Assembly (NCBI RefSeq): GCF_030388665.1
Contig: NZ_CP128846.1
Span: 7,018,501 to 7,082,500 of the forward strand
DNA from: Streptomyces flavofungini
GTDB lineage: Bacteria; Actinomycetota; Actinomycetes; Streptomycetales; Streptomycetaceae
Direction of reading: 5' to 3'
Length of the DNA: 64,000 bases
Positions 34,816-42,648 of this stretch are shown piece after piece; position 1 is the stretch's first letter, and each line of letters starts with the position of its first letter. The notes under the pieces are model-generated. The model had not been told where the DNA came from. It ran no database searches and worked only from the letters and a program-made list of their open reading frames with translations. A program made the position numbers and the translations under genes.

Positions 34816-36252
34816 ATGCGCCGAGCGAAAATCGTTTGCACCCTGGGACCCGCCACCGACACCTACGACCAGATCAAGGCCCTGGTCGAGGCCGGAATGG
34901 ACGTGGCACGCTTCAACCTCAGCCACGGCTCCTACGCCGACCACGAGGAGCGCTACCAGCGCGTGCGCAAGGCCGCCGACGAGCTCGGCCGCAGCGTCGG
35001 CGTCCTCGCCGACCTTCAAGGCCCGAAGATCCGCCTCGGACGCTTCCACGAAGGACCCGTACTCCTCGAACGCGGCGACGGGTTCACCATCACCGTCGAA
35101 CCCGACACCCAGGGTGACCGCCAGCTCTGCGGCACCACCTACGCCGGCCTCGCCGACGACGTCACCCCCGGCGAGCGCATCCTCGTCGACGACGGCAAGG
35201 TCACCCTCGAAGTCACCGCCGTCGAAGGCCCCCGCGTCACCACCACCGTCATCGAAGGCGGCATGGTCTCCGACCACAAGGGCCTCAACCTCCCCGGCGT
35301 CGCCGTCTCCGTCCCCGCGCTCTCCGACAAGGACGAGGCCGACCTCCGCTGGGCCCTGAACACCGGCTTCGACGTCATCGCCCTCTCCTTCGTCCGCAGC
35401 GGGCGCGACATCCAGGACGTGCACCGCATCATGGACGAGGAGAACCGCCGCCTCCCCGTCATCGCCAAGGTCGAAAAACCCCAGGCCGTCGACAACATCG
35501 ACGACATCGTCGCCGCCTTCGACGGCATCATGGTCGCCCGCGGCGACCTCGGCGTCGAAATGCCCCTGGAACAGGTCCCGATCGTCCAGAAGCGCGCCAT
35601 CAAACTCGCCAAGCGCAACGCCAAGCCGGTGATCGTCGCCACCCAGATGCTCGACTCGATGATCGACAACTCCCGGCCCACCCGCGCCGAGGCCTCCGAC
35701 GTCGCGAACGCCGTCATCGACGGCACCGACGCCGTGATGCTCTCCGGCGAGACCAGCGTCGGCAAATACCCCATCGAGACCGTCCGCACCATGGCCCGCA
35801 TCGTCGAAGCGGCGGAAGAGGACATCCTCGCCAAGGGCCTGCCCCCGCTCACCGAACGCAGCAAGCCCCGCACCCAGGGCGGCGCCGTCGCCCGCGCCGC
35901 CGCCGAGATGGGCGACTTCCTCGGCGCCAAGTTCCTCGTCGCCTTCACCCAGTCCGGCGACACCGTCCGCCGCCTCTCCCGCTACCGCTCACCCATCCCC
36001 CTCCTCGCCTTCACCCCCGTCGCCGCCACCCGCTCCCAGCTCAACCTCACTTGGGGCGTGGAGACCTTCCTCGGCCCGCACGTCGAGTCCACCGACGCGA
36101 TGGTCCAGCAGGTCGACGAGCAGCTCCTCAAGATCGGCCGCTGTCAGAAGGGCGACATCGTCGTCATCACGGCCGGCTCACCCCCCGGCGTGGCGGGCTC
36201 CACCAACCTGGTCCGCGTCCACCGCATCGGTGAGGACGACAGTACGCGGTAG
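34816..36252 (+). CDS. pyk: Pyruvate kinase
   Basis: A 478-residue glycolytic enzyme converting phosphoenolpyruvate and ADP to pyruvate and ATP. The barrel begins RRAKIVCTLGPAT, with substrate and metal motifs NLSHGSYADH, LADLQGPKIR, the catalytic Lys in VIAKVEKPQAV, MVARGDLGVEMP and ATQMLDSMIDNSRPTRAE; the C-terminal allosteric domain follows. Length and motif order are complete. No Shine-Dalgarno precedes the ATG, fitting a leaderless mRNA. The downstream neighbour is convergent. Confidence 0.97.
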   Translation: MRRAKIVCTLGPATDTYDQIKALVEAGMDVARFNLSHGSYADHEERYQRVRKAADELGRSVGVLADLQGPKIRLGRFHEGPVLLERGDGFTITVEPDTQGDRQLCGTTYAGLADDVTPGERILVDDGKVTLEVTAVEGPRVTTTVIEGGMVSDHKGLNLPGVAVSVPALSDKDEADLRWALNTGFDVIALSFVRSGRDIQDVHRIMDEENRRLPVIAKVEKPQAVDNIDDIVAAFDGIMVARGDLGVEMPLEQVPIVQKRAIKLAKRNAKPVIVATQMLDSMIDNSRPTRAEASDVANAVIDGTDAVMLSGETSVGKYPIETVRTMARIVEAAEEDILAKGLPPLTERSKPRTQGGAVARAAAEMGDFLGAKFLVAFTQSGDTVRRLSRYRSPIPLLAFTPVAATRSQLNLTWGVETFLGPHVESTDAMVQQVDEQLLKIGRCQKGDIVVITAGSPPGVAGSTNLVRVHRIGEDDSTR

Positions 36253-36266
36253 CGGGAGGGACGGGG

Positions 36267-37052
36267 TCAGTACTTCGGGCCCACGTGGGTGTCCATGAGG
36301 GCTACGGAGGCTTTGCGGGCGACGGAGATGTTGTACGGGTTGCCGTGGCGGGTGCAGTGCGTCCAGATGACACCGAGTGTGTCGAGAGTGTCGGTGTAGA
36401 GCTGACGGATGTCGTCGGACTTGTTGGTGAAGAAGTACCGGGGGTACTCGTAGCGCTTGCGCTCACCGGCGACGAGCCGGGTGGTCCAGTTCGTGAGGCG
36501 GCAACCGTCGGAGTGGATGAGCCCCCGGACGAACTCCCACGGGTGGGCGTCGACGGTCTCCTGTTGCCAGGGTTCGAGGGCGATGGTGCGGTCGTGCTTT
36601 TTGCCGGGGCCGTGCTGCGGGAACAGGCACGGCCAGTGCTTGCTGGAGCTGGTGACGTACTGGCAGCCCTGCCGCTGGACGCGGCACACCTTGTTGGCGG
36701 GACACACGCGCCTCATTGCTTCCATGCAAGCGTCGATCAGGCCCGGCCAGTCGTCTGCACACGCGATGCGTAGGTAGTAGACGCCCCGGCGATGATGGTT
36801 GACGCAGCCGTCGCCGAGATAGAGACCCAGTAAGTAGGCGTACGCGGCCTCGTCAAGATCGCGGCCGTCGCAGCGCGGGCAAAGCGGGATCGGTTTGCCC
36901 GGACACTCGCCTCGTTTCGCGCGGTCCAGGTGCCGCCAATAGCTGATGGTGCCAGCGGGCACGTTCAGCTTGCGTGCCACGTCCGCATTGCGGGCGCCGC
37001 CGCGCAGCAGGGTCAGCGCCTTCTGTCGCACGTCTGTGCCGTGGAAGTTCAT
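36267..37052 (-). CDS. Free-standing LAGLIDADG endonuclease-like protein with HTH
   Basis: A 261-residue protein with two LAGLIDADG-type motifs, LLGLYLGDG (residues 74-82) and FVRGLIHSDG (174-183), the spacing of a monomeric two-motif homing endonuclease. Both acidic residues are kept. The N-terminus carries a helix-turn-helix (ARNADVARKLNVPAGTISYW, about 20-39), followed by a CPRC pair that may bind zinc. It lies 86 nt downstream of tRNA-Leu on the same strand and is not inside an intron or intein. It may therefore be a mobile endonuclease or a domesticated DNA-binding regulator. The ATG at 37052 lacks a good Shine-Dalgarno; 37085 is an alternative. Confidence 0.8.
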   Translation of the reverse strand: MNFHGTDVRQKALTLLRGGARNADVARKLNVPAGTISYWRHLDRAKRGECPGKPIPLCPRCDGRDLDEAAYAYLLGLYLGDGCVNHHRRGVYYLRIACADDWPGLIDACMEAMRRVCPANKVCRVQRQGCQYVTSSSKHWPCLFPQHGPGKKHDRTIALEPWQQETVDAHPWEFVRGLIHSDGCRLTNWTTRLVAGERKRYEYPRYFFTNKSDDIRQLYTDTLDTLGVIWTHCTRHGNPYNISVARKASVALMDTHVGPKY

Positions 37053-37095
37053 GCGACCACTCTGTGCTACTGCTCGTGGCGCCATGTAGCAGAAT

Positions 37096-37125
37096 GCGGA
37101 GGTTCACGGGAACGTGTACCTCCGC
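37096..37125 (-). terminator. Hairpin downstream of tRNA-Leu
   Basis: GCGGAGGT, CACG, loop GGAA, CGTG, ACCTCCGC form a 12-bp stem interrupted by one T-T mismatch, 14 nt after the tRNA 3' end. It probably ends or processes the tRNA transcript, and separates it from the endonuclease-like gene. Confidence 0.6.
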
Positions 37126-37138
37126 TATTACCTGCAAG

Positions 37139-37222
37139 TGCCCGGTGTGGGATTCGAACCCACATGCCCAAAGGGCACGGCATTTTGAGTGCCGCGAGTC
37201 TGACCAGTTCCTCCAACCGGGC
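37139..37222 (-). tRNA. tRNA-Leu (anticodon CAA)
   Basis: An 84-nt class II tRNA. Acceptor arms GCCCGGT and ACCGGGC pair fully with discriminator A; the D-stem is GAG/CTC, the anticodon stem CGGCA/TGCCG holds the loop CTCAAAA (anticodon CAA at 37185-37187), a long variable arm TGCCC-TTT-GGGCA marks leucine, and the T-arm is GTGGG-TTCGAAT-CCCAC. It reads UUG codons and is distinct from bldA, which has UAA. The CCA tail is not encoded. Confidence 0.97.
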
Positions 37223-37327
37223 AGGGTGGGGGCGCTGTGCGCTGCCGGAAGCATACCGGGTCTCCGTGCGGCGTCGCAGCTAGGTACCCTGACGAGGCAG
37301 TGCACCTGCCATGAACGAGGAGCCCCC

Positions 37328-37981
37328 GTGACCACCCCCGAGTCGCCCGAGCCCGCTGACGTGTCCGACGAGCAGTCGCACGTGCCGCCGCTGACGACCC
37401 GTGTCGTCATCGCCGAGGACGAGGCCCTCATCCGGCTCGACCTCAAGGAGATGCTGGAGGAGGAGGGCTACACCGTTGTCGGTGAGGCCGGTGACGGTGA
37501 GAAGGCGATCGAGCTCGCCCGTGAGCACAAGCCGGACCTCGTCATCCTGGACGTGAAGATGCCCGTCCTCGACGGCATCTCCGCGGCGGAGAAGATCGCC
37601 GAGGAGTCCATCGCCCCGGTGCTCATGCTCACCGCGTTCTCCCAGCGCGACCTGGTCGAGCGGGCCCGCGACGCCGGTGCCATGGCGTACCTGGTGAAGC
37701 CGTTCAGCAAGAGCGACGTGGTGCCTGCCATCGAGATGGCGGTGTCCCGCTTCACGGAGCTGAAGGCCCTGGAGCAGGAGGTCGCGGACCTCACCCAGCG
37801 CCTGGAGACCCGCAAGCTGGTGGACCGCGCGAAGTCGATTCTCCAGACGGAGTACGGCCTGACGGAGCCCGCCGCCTTCCGCTGGATCCAGAAGACGTCG
37901 ATGGACCGCCGCCTGTCGATGCAGCAGGTCGCGGAGGCGGTCATCGAGGACGCGGAGGAGAAGAAGGCAGCGAAGGGCTAG
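37328..37981 (+). CDS. pdtaR: ANTAR-domain response regulator (PdtaR type)
   Basis: A 217-residue RNA-binding response regulator. The receiver domain carries acidic residues EDEALIRLD, phospho-acceptor Asp75 (VILDVKMPVLDG) and Lys in YLVKPFSKSD. The C-terminal ANTAR helices (RKLVDRAKSILQTEYGLTEP, MDRRLSMQQVAEAVI) bind dual hairpins to prevent transcription termination. GTG 37328 is preceded by GAGGAG; its N-terminal 25 residues are disordered. The partner sensor kinase (PdtaS) is elsewhere. The following liv genes are convergent. Confidence 0.94.
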   Translation: MTTPESPEPADVSDEQSHVPPLTTRVVIAEDEALIRLDLKEMLEEEGYTVVGEAGDGEKAIELAREHKPDLVILDVKMPVLDGISAAEKIAEESIAPVLMLTAFSQRDLVERARDAGAMAYLVKPFSKSDVVPAIEMAVSRFTELKALEQEVADLTQRLETRKLVDRAKSILQTEYGLTEPAAFRWIQKTSMDRRLSMQQVAEAVIEDAEEKKAAKG

Positions 37982-37985
37982 GCCC

Positions 37986-38017
37986 CGTAAGGGGCGCGGG
38001 GAACTGCGCGACCGGCC
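37986..38017 (+). repeat. Dispersed 32-bp repeat, copy A
   Basis: CGTAAGGGGCGCGGGGAACT followed by GCGCGACCGGCC matches the reverse complement of 60373-60404 at 30 of 32 positions. Its position right after the stop of pdtaR suggests an intergenic element common to this genome. Confidence 0.75.
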
Positions 38018-38044
38018 CCCACAGGCCGGTACCCGAAGAACCGA

Positions 38045-38088
38045 CGAAGAGGGCGGTCACCCCGACACCGGGGTGACCGCCCTCTTCG
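38045..38088. terminator. Bidirectional terminator between pdtaR and livF
   Basis: CGAAGAGGGCGGTCACCCC (38045-38063) and GGGGTGACCGCCCTCTTCG (38070-38088) form a perfect 19-bp stem with a 6-nt loop between convergent genes. Confidence 0.9.
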
Positions 38089-38111
38089 CTGCTCAGGGAC
38101 CAGGGGCCAGG

Positions 38112-38828
38112 TCAGTCCTCGCCCAGATAGGCCTTGCGGACCGACTCGTCGTGCAGCAGGTCCTGCCCCGTACCGGACAGCACGATGTTGCCGACCTCCA
38201 TGACGTGACCTTGGTCCGCGAGGGACAGCGCGGCCTGGGCGTTCTGCTCGACGAGCAGGATGGTGGTGCCCTGGGCCTTGAGTTCGCTGATGGTCTGCAT
38301 GATCTTCTGCATCATGATCGGCGAGAGCCCCATGGAGGGTTCGTCGAGCATGAGGAGCTTGGGCCGGGACATCAGGGCGCGCCCCATGGCGAGCATTTGT
38401 TGTTCGCCGCCGGAGAGGGTGCCCGCGGCTTGCTTGCGGCGTTCTCCGAGGATGGGGAAGAGGTCGTAGGCGCGTTGGATGTCTTTCTCGATGCCTGCCT
38501 TGTCGTCGCGGAGGTAGGCGCCGAGCTGGAGGTTCTCGGTGATGGTGAGCCGGGGGAAGATGTGTCGGCCTTCGGGTGAGTGGGCGAGGCCGAGTGCGAC
38601 GATCTTGTGGGCGGGGATGCCGTTGAGCGGCTGCCCGTCGAACATGATCTTTCCGGCGAGTGGTTTGAGGAGGCCGGAGAGGGTGCGCAGGGTGGTGGTC
38701 TTGCCGGCGCCGTTGGTGCCGATGAGGGTGACGACCTGCCCGGCTTCGACGCTGAAGGAGATGCCCTTGACGGCTTCGATCTTGCCGTAGGCGACCCTGA
38801 GGTCCTCGACCTCGAGCAGTGTGGTCAC
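38112..38828 (-). CDS. livF: Branched-chain amino acid ABC transporter ATPase LivF
   Basis: A 238-residue ABC ATPase with Walker A GTNGAGKTTTL, the signature LSGGEQQMLAMGRAL, Walker B LLMLDEPSMGLSP and the family-typical VEQNAQAALSLAD. It powers uptake through LivH and LivM. Its GTG overlaps the livG stop (GTGA), so livG and livF are translationally coupled. It is the last gene of the operon and is followed by a 19-bp terminator. Confidence 0.96.
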   Translation of the reverse strand: MTTLLEVEDLRVAYGKIEAVKGISFSVEAGQVVTLIGTNGAGKTTTLRTLSGLLKPLAGKIMFDGQPLNGIPAHKIVALGLAHSPEGRHIFPRLTITENLQLGAYLRDDKAGIEKDIQRAYDLFPILGERRKQAAGTLSGGEQQMLAMGRALMSRPKLLMLDEPSMGLSPIMMQKIMQTISELKAQGTTILLVEQNAQAALSLADQGHVMEVGNIVLSGTGQDLLHDESVRKAYLGED

Positions 38829-39781
38829 AGGCTCTTTCCTTCCGAACCGGTGGTGCGGGTACCGGAGTTGTCGGTACCGGTGGTGCCCGGCGCGTCGTCC
38901 GGTTCGTCGCTCGGCGCGTCGCTCGGCGCGGTCGCCGCTTCGGCTTCCGCCTCGGCCGCTTCGACCTCGGCGACTTCCGCGGCGCCGGGGGCGCCTTCGA
39001 AGGGGGTGCCGAGGTAGGCGGCGACGACGCGTTCGTCGGCCTGGACGGTTTCGGAGGTGCCTTCGACGAGTTTCTCGCCCTGGACGAGGACGGCGACGCG
39101 GTCGCAGAGGTTGAAGATGAACCGCATGTCGTGCTCGATGACGAGGACGGCGATGCCTTGGTCGCGGATGGCGAAGACGAGTTCTTCGGCGGCGCGGGTT
39201 TCTTGCGGGTTCATGCCCGCGGTGGGCTCGTCGAGGAGCAGGAGGCCGGGTTCGCTGGCGAGTGCGCGGGCGATTTCGAGCTTGCGTTGTTCGCCGTAGG
39301 GGAGGTTGCGGGAGAGGTGGTCGGCCTTGTGGGCGAGGCCGATGAATTCAAGGAGCTCCATGGCCCGTGCGTGGGAGGCGGCCTCGGCTTTCTTGAATCC
39401 GGGGCCGCGGAGCAGCGCCGACCAGAGGCCTTCCTTGGTCCTGGTGTGGCGTCCGACGAGGACGTTTTCCAGGACGGTCATGTTGGCGAAGAGCCGGATG
39501 TTCTGGAAGGTGCGGGCGATGCCGGCGTCGGTGACGAGGTGGGGTTTGGCGGGCAGGACGGTGCCCTTGTAGGAGACCTTGCCCTCGGTGGGGACGTAGA
39601 GGCCGGTGAGGCAGTTGAAGAAGGTGGTCTTGCCGGCGCCGTTGGGTCCGATGAGGCCGACGATTTCGCCGCTGTTGACGGTGAGGTCGACGGAGCGGAC
39701 GGCGGTGAGGCCGCCGAAGCGCATGGTGACGCCGCTGGCTTCGAGGACGGTGGTGGTGGTTGTGGTGGTCATGGTGGTCAC
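38825..39781 (-). CDS. livG: Branched-chain amino acid ABC transporter ATPase LivG
   Basis: A 318-residue ABC ATPase with Walker A GPNGAGKTTFFN, the LivG-type signature LPYGEQRKLEIARAL, Walker B LLLLDEPTAGMNP and H-loop VIEHDMRF. After the usual end near residue 270 there is an extra tail of about 45 residues rich in Ala, Glu, Asp, Ser and Thr (VEAAEAEAEAATAPSDAPSD), likely disordered. The N-terminus is a run of Met and Thr (MTTMTTTTTTTV). GTG overlaps the livM stop; an ATG three codons later is possible. Confidence 0.95.
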   Translation of the reverse strand: MTTMTTTTTTTVLEASGVTMRFGGLTAVRSVDLTVNSGEIVGLIGPNGAGKTTFFNCLTGLYVPTEGKVSYKGTVLPAKPHLVTDAGIARTFQNIRLFANMTVLENVLVGRHTRTKEGLWSALLRGPGFKKAEAASHARAMELLEFIGLAHKADHLSRNLPYGEQRKLEIARALASEPGLLLLDEPTAGMNPQETRAAEELVFAIRDQGIAVLVIEHDMRFIFNLCDRVAVLVQGEKLVEGTSETVQADERVVAAYLGTPFEGAPGAAEVAEVEAAEAEAEAATAPSDAPSDEPDDAPGTTGTDNSGTRTTGSEGKSL

Positions 39782-41631
39782 GCCCCCGCCTTGCTGGCGC
39801 CGACGGTTCCTTCGGGGAGTTTCTGTGCGTCGGGTACGTCGAGCTGGTCGGTCTCGTGGTATTCGAGCTGGGCGCGCTTGTTGGCGACGAGGCCTTCGGG
39901 CCTGAAGCGCATGAGCAGGATGAGTGCGAGGCCGAACAGCAGGAGTTGGTAGTCCTCGAGGAACTGGAGTTTGGCCGGGATGAGGTAGAGCAGGGCCGCG
40001 CCGATGAGGGGTCCGCTGATGGTGCCCATGCCGCCGAGGATGACGGCGGCGAGCAGGAAGGCGGAGTTCGGGGGCACGGTGTTGGCGAAGAGGTACTGCT
40101 CGGGGGTGATGCTGTAGGAGACGTGTGCCTGGACGGTGCCGGCGAATCCGGCGAGGGTGGCGCCGAGGGCGAAGGCGATGAGCTTGACGCGGAAGCCGTT
40201 GATGCCCATGGCGGTGGCGGCGGTCTCGTCCTCGCGGATGGCGACCCAGGCGCGGCCGATGCGGGATTCCCCGGAGCGGCGGAAGACGAGGACGACGACG
40301 GCGGTGAAGAACAGCATCAGCAGGTAGTAGTTGGCGGGCCTGCTGAGGGTGAAGCCGAGGACTTCGTGTTCGACGCCGAGGTTCCAGCCGAGGATCTCCA
40401 GGTCGGGGATGTTGGGGATGCCCTGGGCGCCGTTGGTGAGGTCGGGGCCCGCGCTGCCGTTGAGGTTGTTCATGGTGATGCGGAAGATCTCGCCGAAGCC
40501 GAGGGTGACGATGGCGAGGTAGTCGCCGCGCAGCCGCAGGGTGGGGGCGCCGATGACGATGCCGAAGACGAGGGATGCGGCGGCGCCGGTGAGTACGGCG
40601 GCCCAGAAGGGGAATTTGACGTCGAAGGTGGAGGCGGGCGATCCGGAGACGAGGGCGGCGGTGTAGGCGCCGACGCCGAGGAAGGCGACGTATCCGAGGT
40701 CGAGGAGTCCGGCGAGGCCGACGACGACGTTCAGGCCGAGGGCGACGGTCGCGAAGATGAGGATGTTGACGCCGATGAGGGCGTAGCTCGCGTCGCTCTG
40801 GGTGAAGGGGAACATGGCCGCGGCGATGATCGCCGCGGTCAGGGTGACGTTGCGGTGCTTGGCGGTGAGCGCGTTGAGCCGGGGGATGAGGCCTGCCCGG
40901 TTGAGCGCGGTGGCGCCGAGGACGGTGGTGATGAGGAAGCCGATGAAGAGTTCGGAGTAGGCCTCGATGCCGTACGCGAAGACGTAGAGGCCGATGCCGA
41001 AGGAGGCGGCGATGATGAGGATCTCGACCCAGTCGGGCAGGGTCTTGGCGCGCTTGGGCGCGGGTGCTTTGAGGCTGGCGCGGAAGCGTTCCCAGTGGTT
41101 CTGGTGGGGTTCGTCGGCGGGCAGGTCGGAGGGGAGTCCGAGTGCGCCGATGGTGGCGACGAGTGCGCCGATGCCGGAGATCCAGGCGCCGGGTTCGAGG
41201 TTGACGATGCCGCCGAGGTGCTCGGCGATGGCGCCCATGGTGTAGCCGGTGGAGCCGAGGACGCCGAGGCTGAGCAGGACGACGGGGCTGTTGGTGCCGC
41301 CGGGGGTGAGCCAGCCGAGGCCTCGGATGCCCTGCCCGGAGAGGGCGAAGAGGAGGGTGAGGGCGGCGCCGACGAGGGTGATGATCTGGAGGCCGCCGGG
41401 GTAGCCGGTGACGGTGAGGTCGCCGGGGAAGGCGGTGGTCCAGGTCCAGGCGAGGAAGGTGCCGATGAGGGCCGCGGCGGATCCCGCGTAGACGGCGATG
41501 CGGGCGATGTGGGGCGGGAGGGGGAGGGTGGAGGTGGGGAGGGCGGCGGGGGTCTTGGCCGTGCCGCTGGTGCTCCCCGTGCTTCCCGGGTTCCCGGAGT
41601 TCTTGGTGGTGTCGGTGGTCATGGGTATCAC
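39778..41631 (-). CDS. livM: Branched-chain amino acid ABC transporter permease LivM
   Basis: A 617-residue permease, about twice the classical LivM length. The core LivM domain occupies the last ~330 residues (NILIFATVALGLNVVVGLAG, GAPTLRLRGDYLAIVTLGFGEI, AWVAIREDETAATAMGI). The first ~260 residues add Thr/Ser-rich sequence and about five to six membrane helices (IAVYAGSAAALIGTFLAW, IITLVGAALTLLFALSG, ILIIAASFGIGLYVFAYG). GTG 41631 overlaps the livH stop as GTGA, matching the other junctions of the operon; ATG 41622 is the alternative. The role of the extra N-terminal region is unknown. Confidence 0.93.
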   Translation of the reverse strand: MIPMTTDTTKNSGNPGSTGSTSGTAKTPAALPTSTLPLPPHIARIAVYAGSAAALIGTFLAWTWTTAFPGDLTVTGYPGGLQIITLVGAALTLLFALSGQGIRGLGWLTPGGTNSPVVLLSLGVLGSTGYTMGAIAEHLGGIVNLEPGAWISGIGALVATIGALGLPSDLPADEPHQNHWERFRASLKAPAPKRAKTLPDWVEILIIAASFGIGLYVFAYGIEAYSELFIGFLITTVLGATALNRAGLIPRLNALTAKHRNVTLTAAIIAAAMFPFTQSDASYALIGVNILIFATVALGLNVVVGLAGLLDLGYVAFLGVGAYTAALVSGSPASTFDVKFPFWAAVLTGAAASLVFGIVIGAPTLRLRGDYLAIVTLGFGEIFRITMNNLNGSAGPDLTNGAQGIPNIPDLEILGWNLGVEHEVLGFTLSRPANYYLLMLFFTAVVVLVFRRSGESRIGRAWVAIREDETAATAMGINGFRVKLIAFALGATLAGFAGTVQAHVSYSITPEQYLFANTVPPNSAFLLAAVILGGMGTISGPLIGAALLYLIPAKLQFLEDYQLLLFGLALILLMRFRPEGLVANKRAQLEYHETDQLDVPDAQKLPEGTVGASKAGA

Positions 41632-42557
41632 GCCCGATCCGCGACGCGTTCGCCGAGCAGGCCTTGTGGCCTCAGGAGCAGGACGAGGATGAGGAGGGCG
41701 AAGGCCCACACGTCCTTCCAGGCGCCGCCGCCGAACTGTTCCATGCCGGGTACGTCGGCCATGTAGCCGGTGGCGAGGGCTTCGGCGACGCCGAGGACGA
41801 TGCCGCCGAGCATGGCGCCGTAGATGTTGCCGATGCCGCCGAGTACGGCTGCGGTGAAGGCCTTGAGGCCCATGATGAAGCCCATTTTGAAGCCGACCTG
41901 GCCGTTGTGGAGGCCGTAGCCGACGGCTGCGATGGCGGCGAACGCGGCACCGATGGCGAAGGCCATGACGATGATGCGGTCGGTGTTGATGCCCATGAGC
42001 TTGGCGGTGTCGGGGTCCTGCGCGGTGGCCTGCATGCCGCGGCCGGTGCGGGTCTTGTTGACGTAGTAGGCGAGGGCGAGCATGCACAGCGGGGCGGCGA
42101 GGATGAGGAAGAAGTCGCCGCGTTGGATGTCGGCGCCGAATATGTGCACGGGGTCGCCGCTGAACTGCGGGAACGTGCGGTCCTTCTTGGCTTCGGGGTA
42201 CCACTTCCAGACGGCCTGCTGGAGCAGGATGGACAGGCCGATGGCGGTGATGAGGGGTGCCAGGCGTGGGGCGCCGCGCAGGGGGCGGTAGGCGAAGCGT
42301 TCCGCCGCGGTGCCGACGGCGACGGAGACGATGATGCCGCCGATGATCATGAGGGGGATGGCGGTGAGCAGGGAGAATCCGTCGGGGAGCCACAGGAAGA
42401 CGGTGAGGGCGCCGAAGCCCCCGACCATGAAGATCTCGCCGTGGGCGAAGTTGATGAGCTGGACGATTCCGTAGACCATCGTGTAGCCGATCGCGATGAG
42501 ACCGTACATCGCGCCGAGGATGAGTCCATTGGCCAGCTGTTGCGGCAGTTCGTTCAC
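41628..42557 (-). CDS. livH: Branched-chain amino acid ABC transporter permease LivH
   Basis: A 309-residue permease with around eight membrane helices and family motifs NGLILGAMYGLIAIGYTMVY, NFAHGEIFMVGGF, RPLRGAPRLAPLITAIGLS and AFTAAVLGGIGNIYGAMLGG. GTG 42557 is chosen because GGAGG lies 7 nt upstream; the longer frame adds an unrelated N-terminus. A strong hairpin lies between livK and this gene. Confidence 0.95.
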   Translation of the reverse strand: MNELPQQLANGLILGAMYGLIAIGYTMVYGIVQLINFAHGEIFMVGGFGALTVFLWLPDGFSLLTAIPLMIIGGIIVSVAVGTAAERFAYRPLRGAPRLAPLITAIGLSILLQQAVWKWYPEAKKDRTFPQFSGDPVHIFGADIQRGDFFLILAAPLCMLALAYYVNKTRTGRGMQATAQDPDTAKLMGINTDRIIVMAFAIGAAFAAIAAVGYGLHNGQVGFKMGFIMGLKAFTAAVLGGIGNIYGAMLGGIVLGVAEALATGYMADVPGMEQFGGGAWKDVWAFALLILVLLLRPQGLLGERVADRA

Positions 42558-42586
42558 CGCAGGGCCTCCGTTGGTTCGGATATGGC

Positions 42587-42622
42587 ACCGCGCGGGAGCG
42601 CTGGTAGCGCTTCCCGCGCGGT
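42587..42622 (-). terminator. Hairpin between livK and livH
   Basis: ACCGCGCGGGAGCGCT (42587-42602) and AGCGCTTCCCGCGCGGT (42606-42622) pair almost perfectly, with one bulged base and a 3-nt loop. It lies inside the operon and likely stabilises the livK mRNA or lowers read-through to livH, raising the ratio of binding protein to permease. Confidence 0.65.
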
Positions 42623-42648
42623 CTTGAGTCAATGGGTGTGCGTGGGAT

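Noticed and set aside
37139..37222. Integrated element using tRNA-Leu as attachment site
   Set aside because: No integrase, no excisionase and no repeated tRNA 3' end was found in the window; only the LAGLIDADG gene adjoins it.
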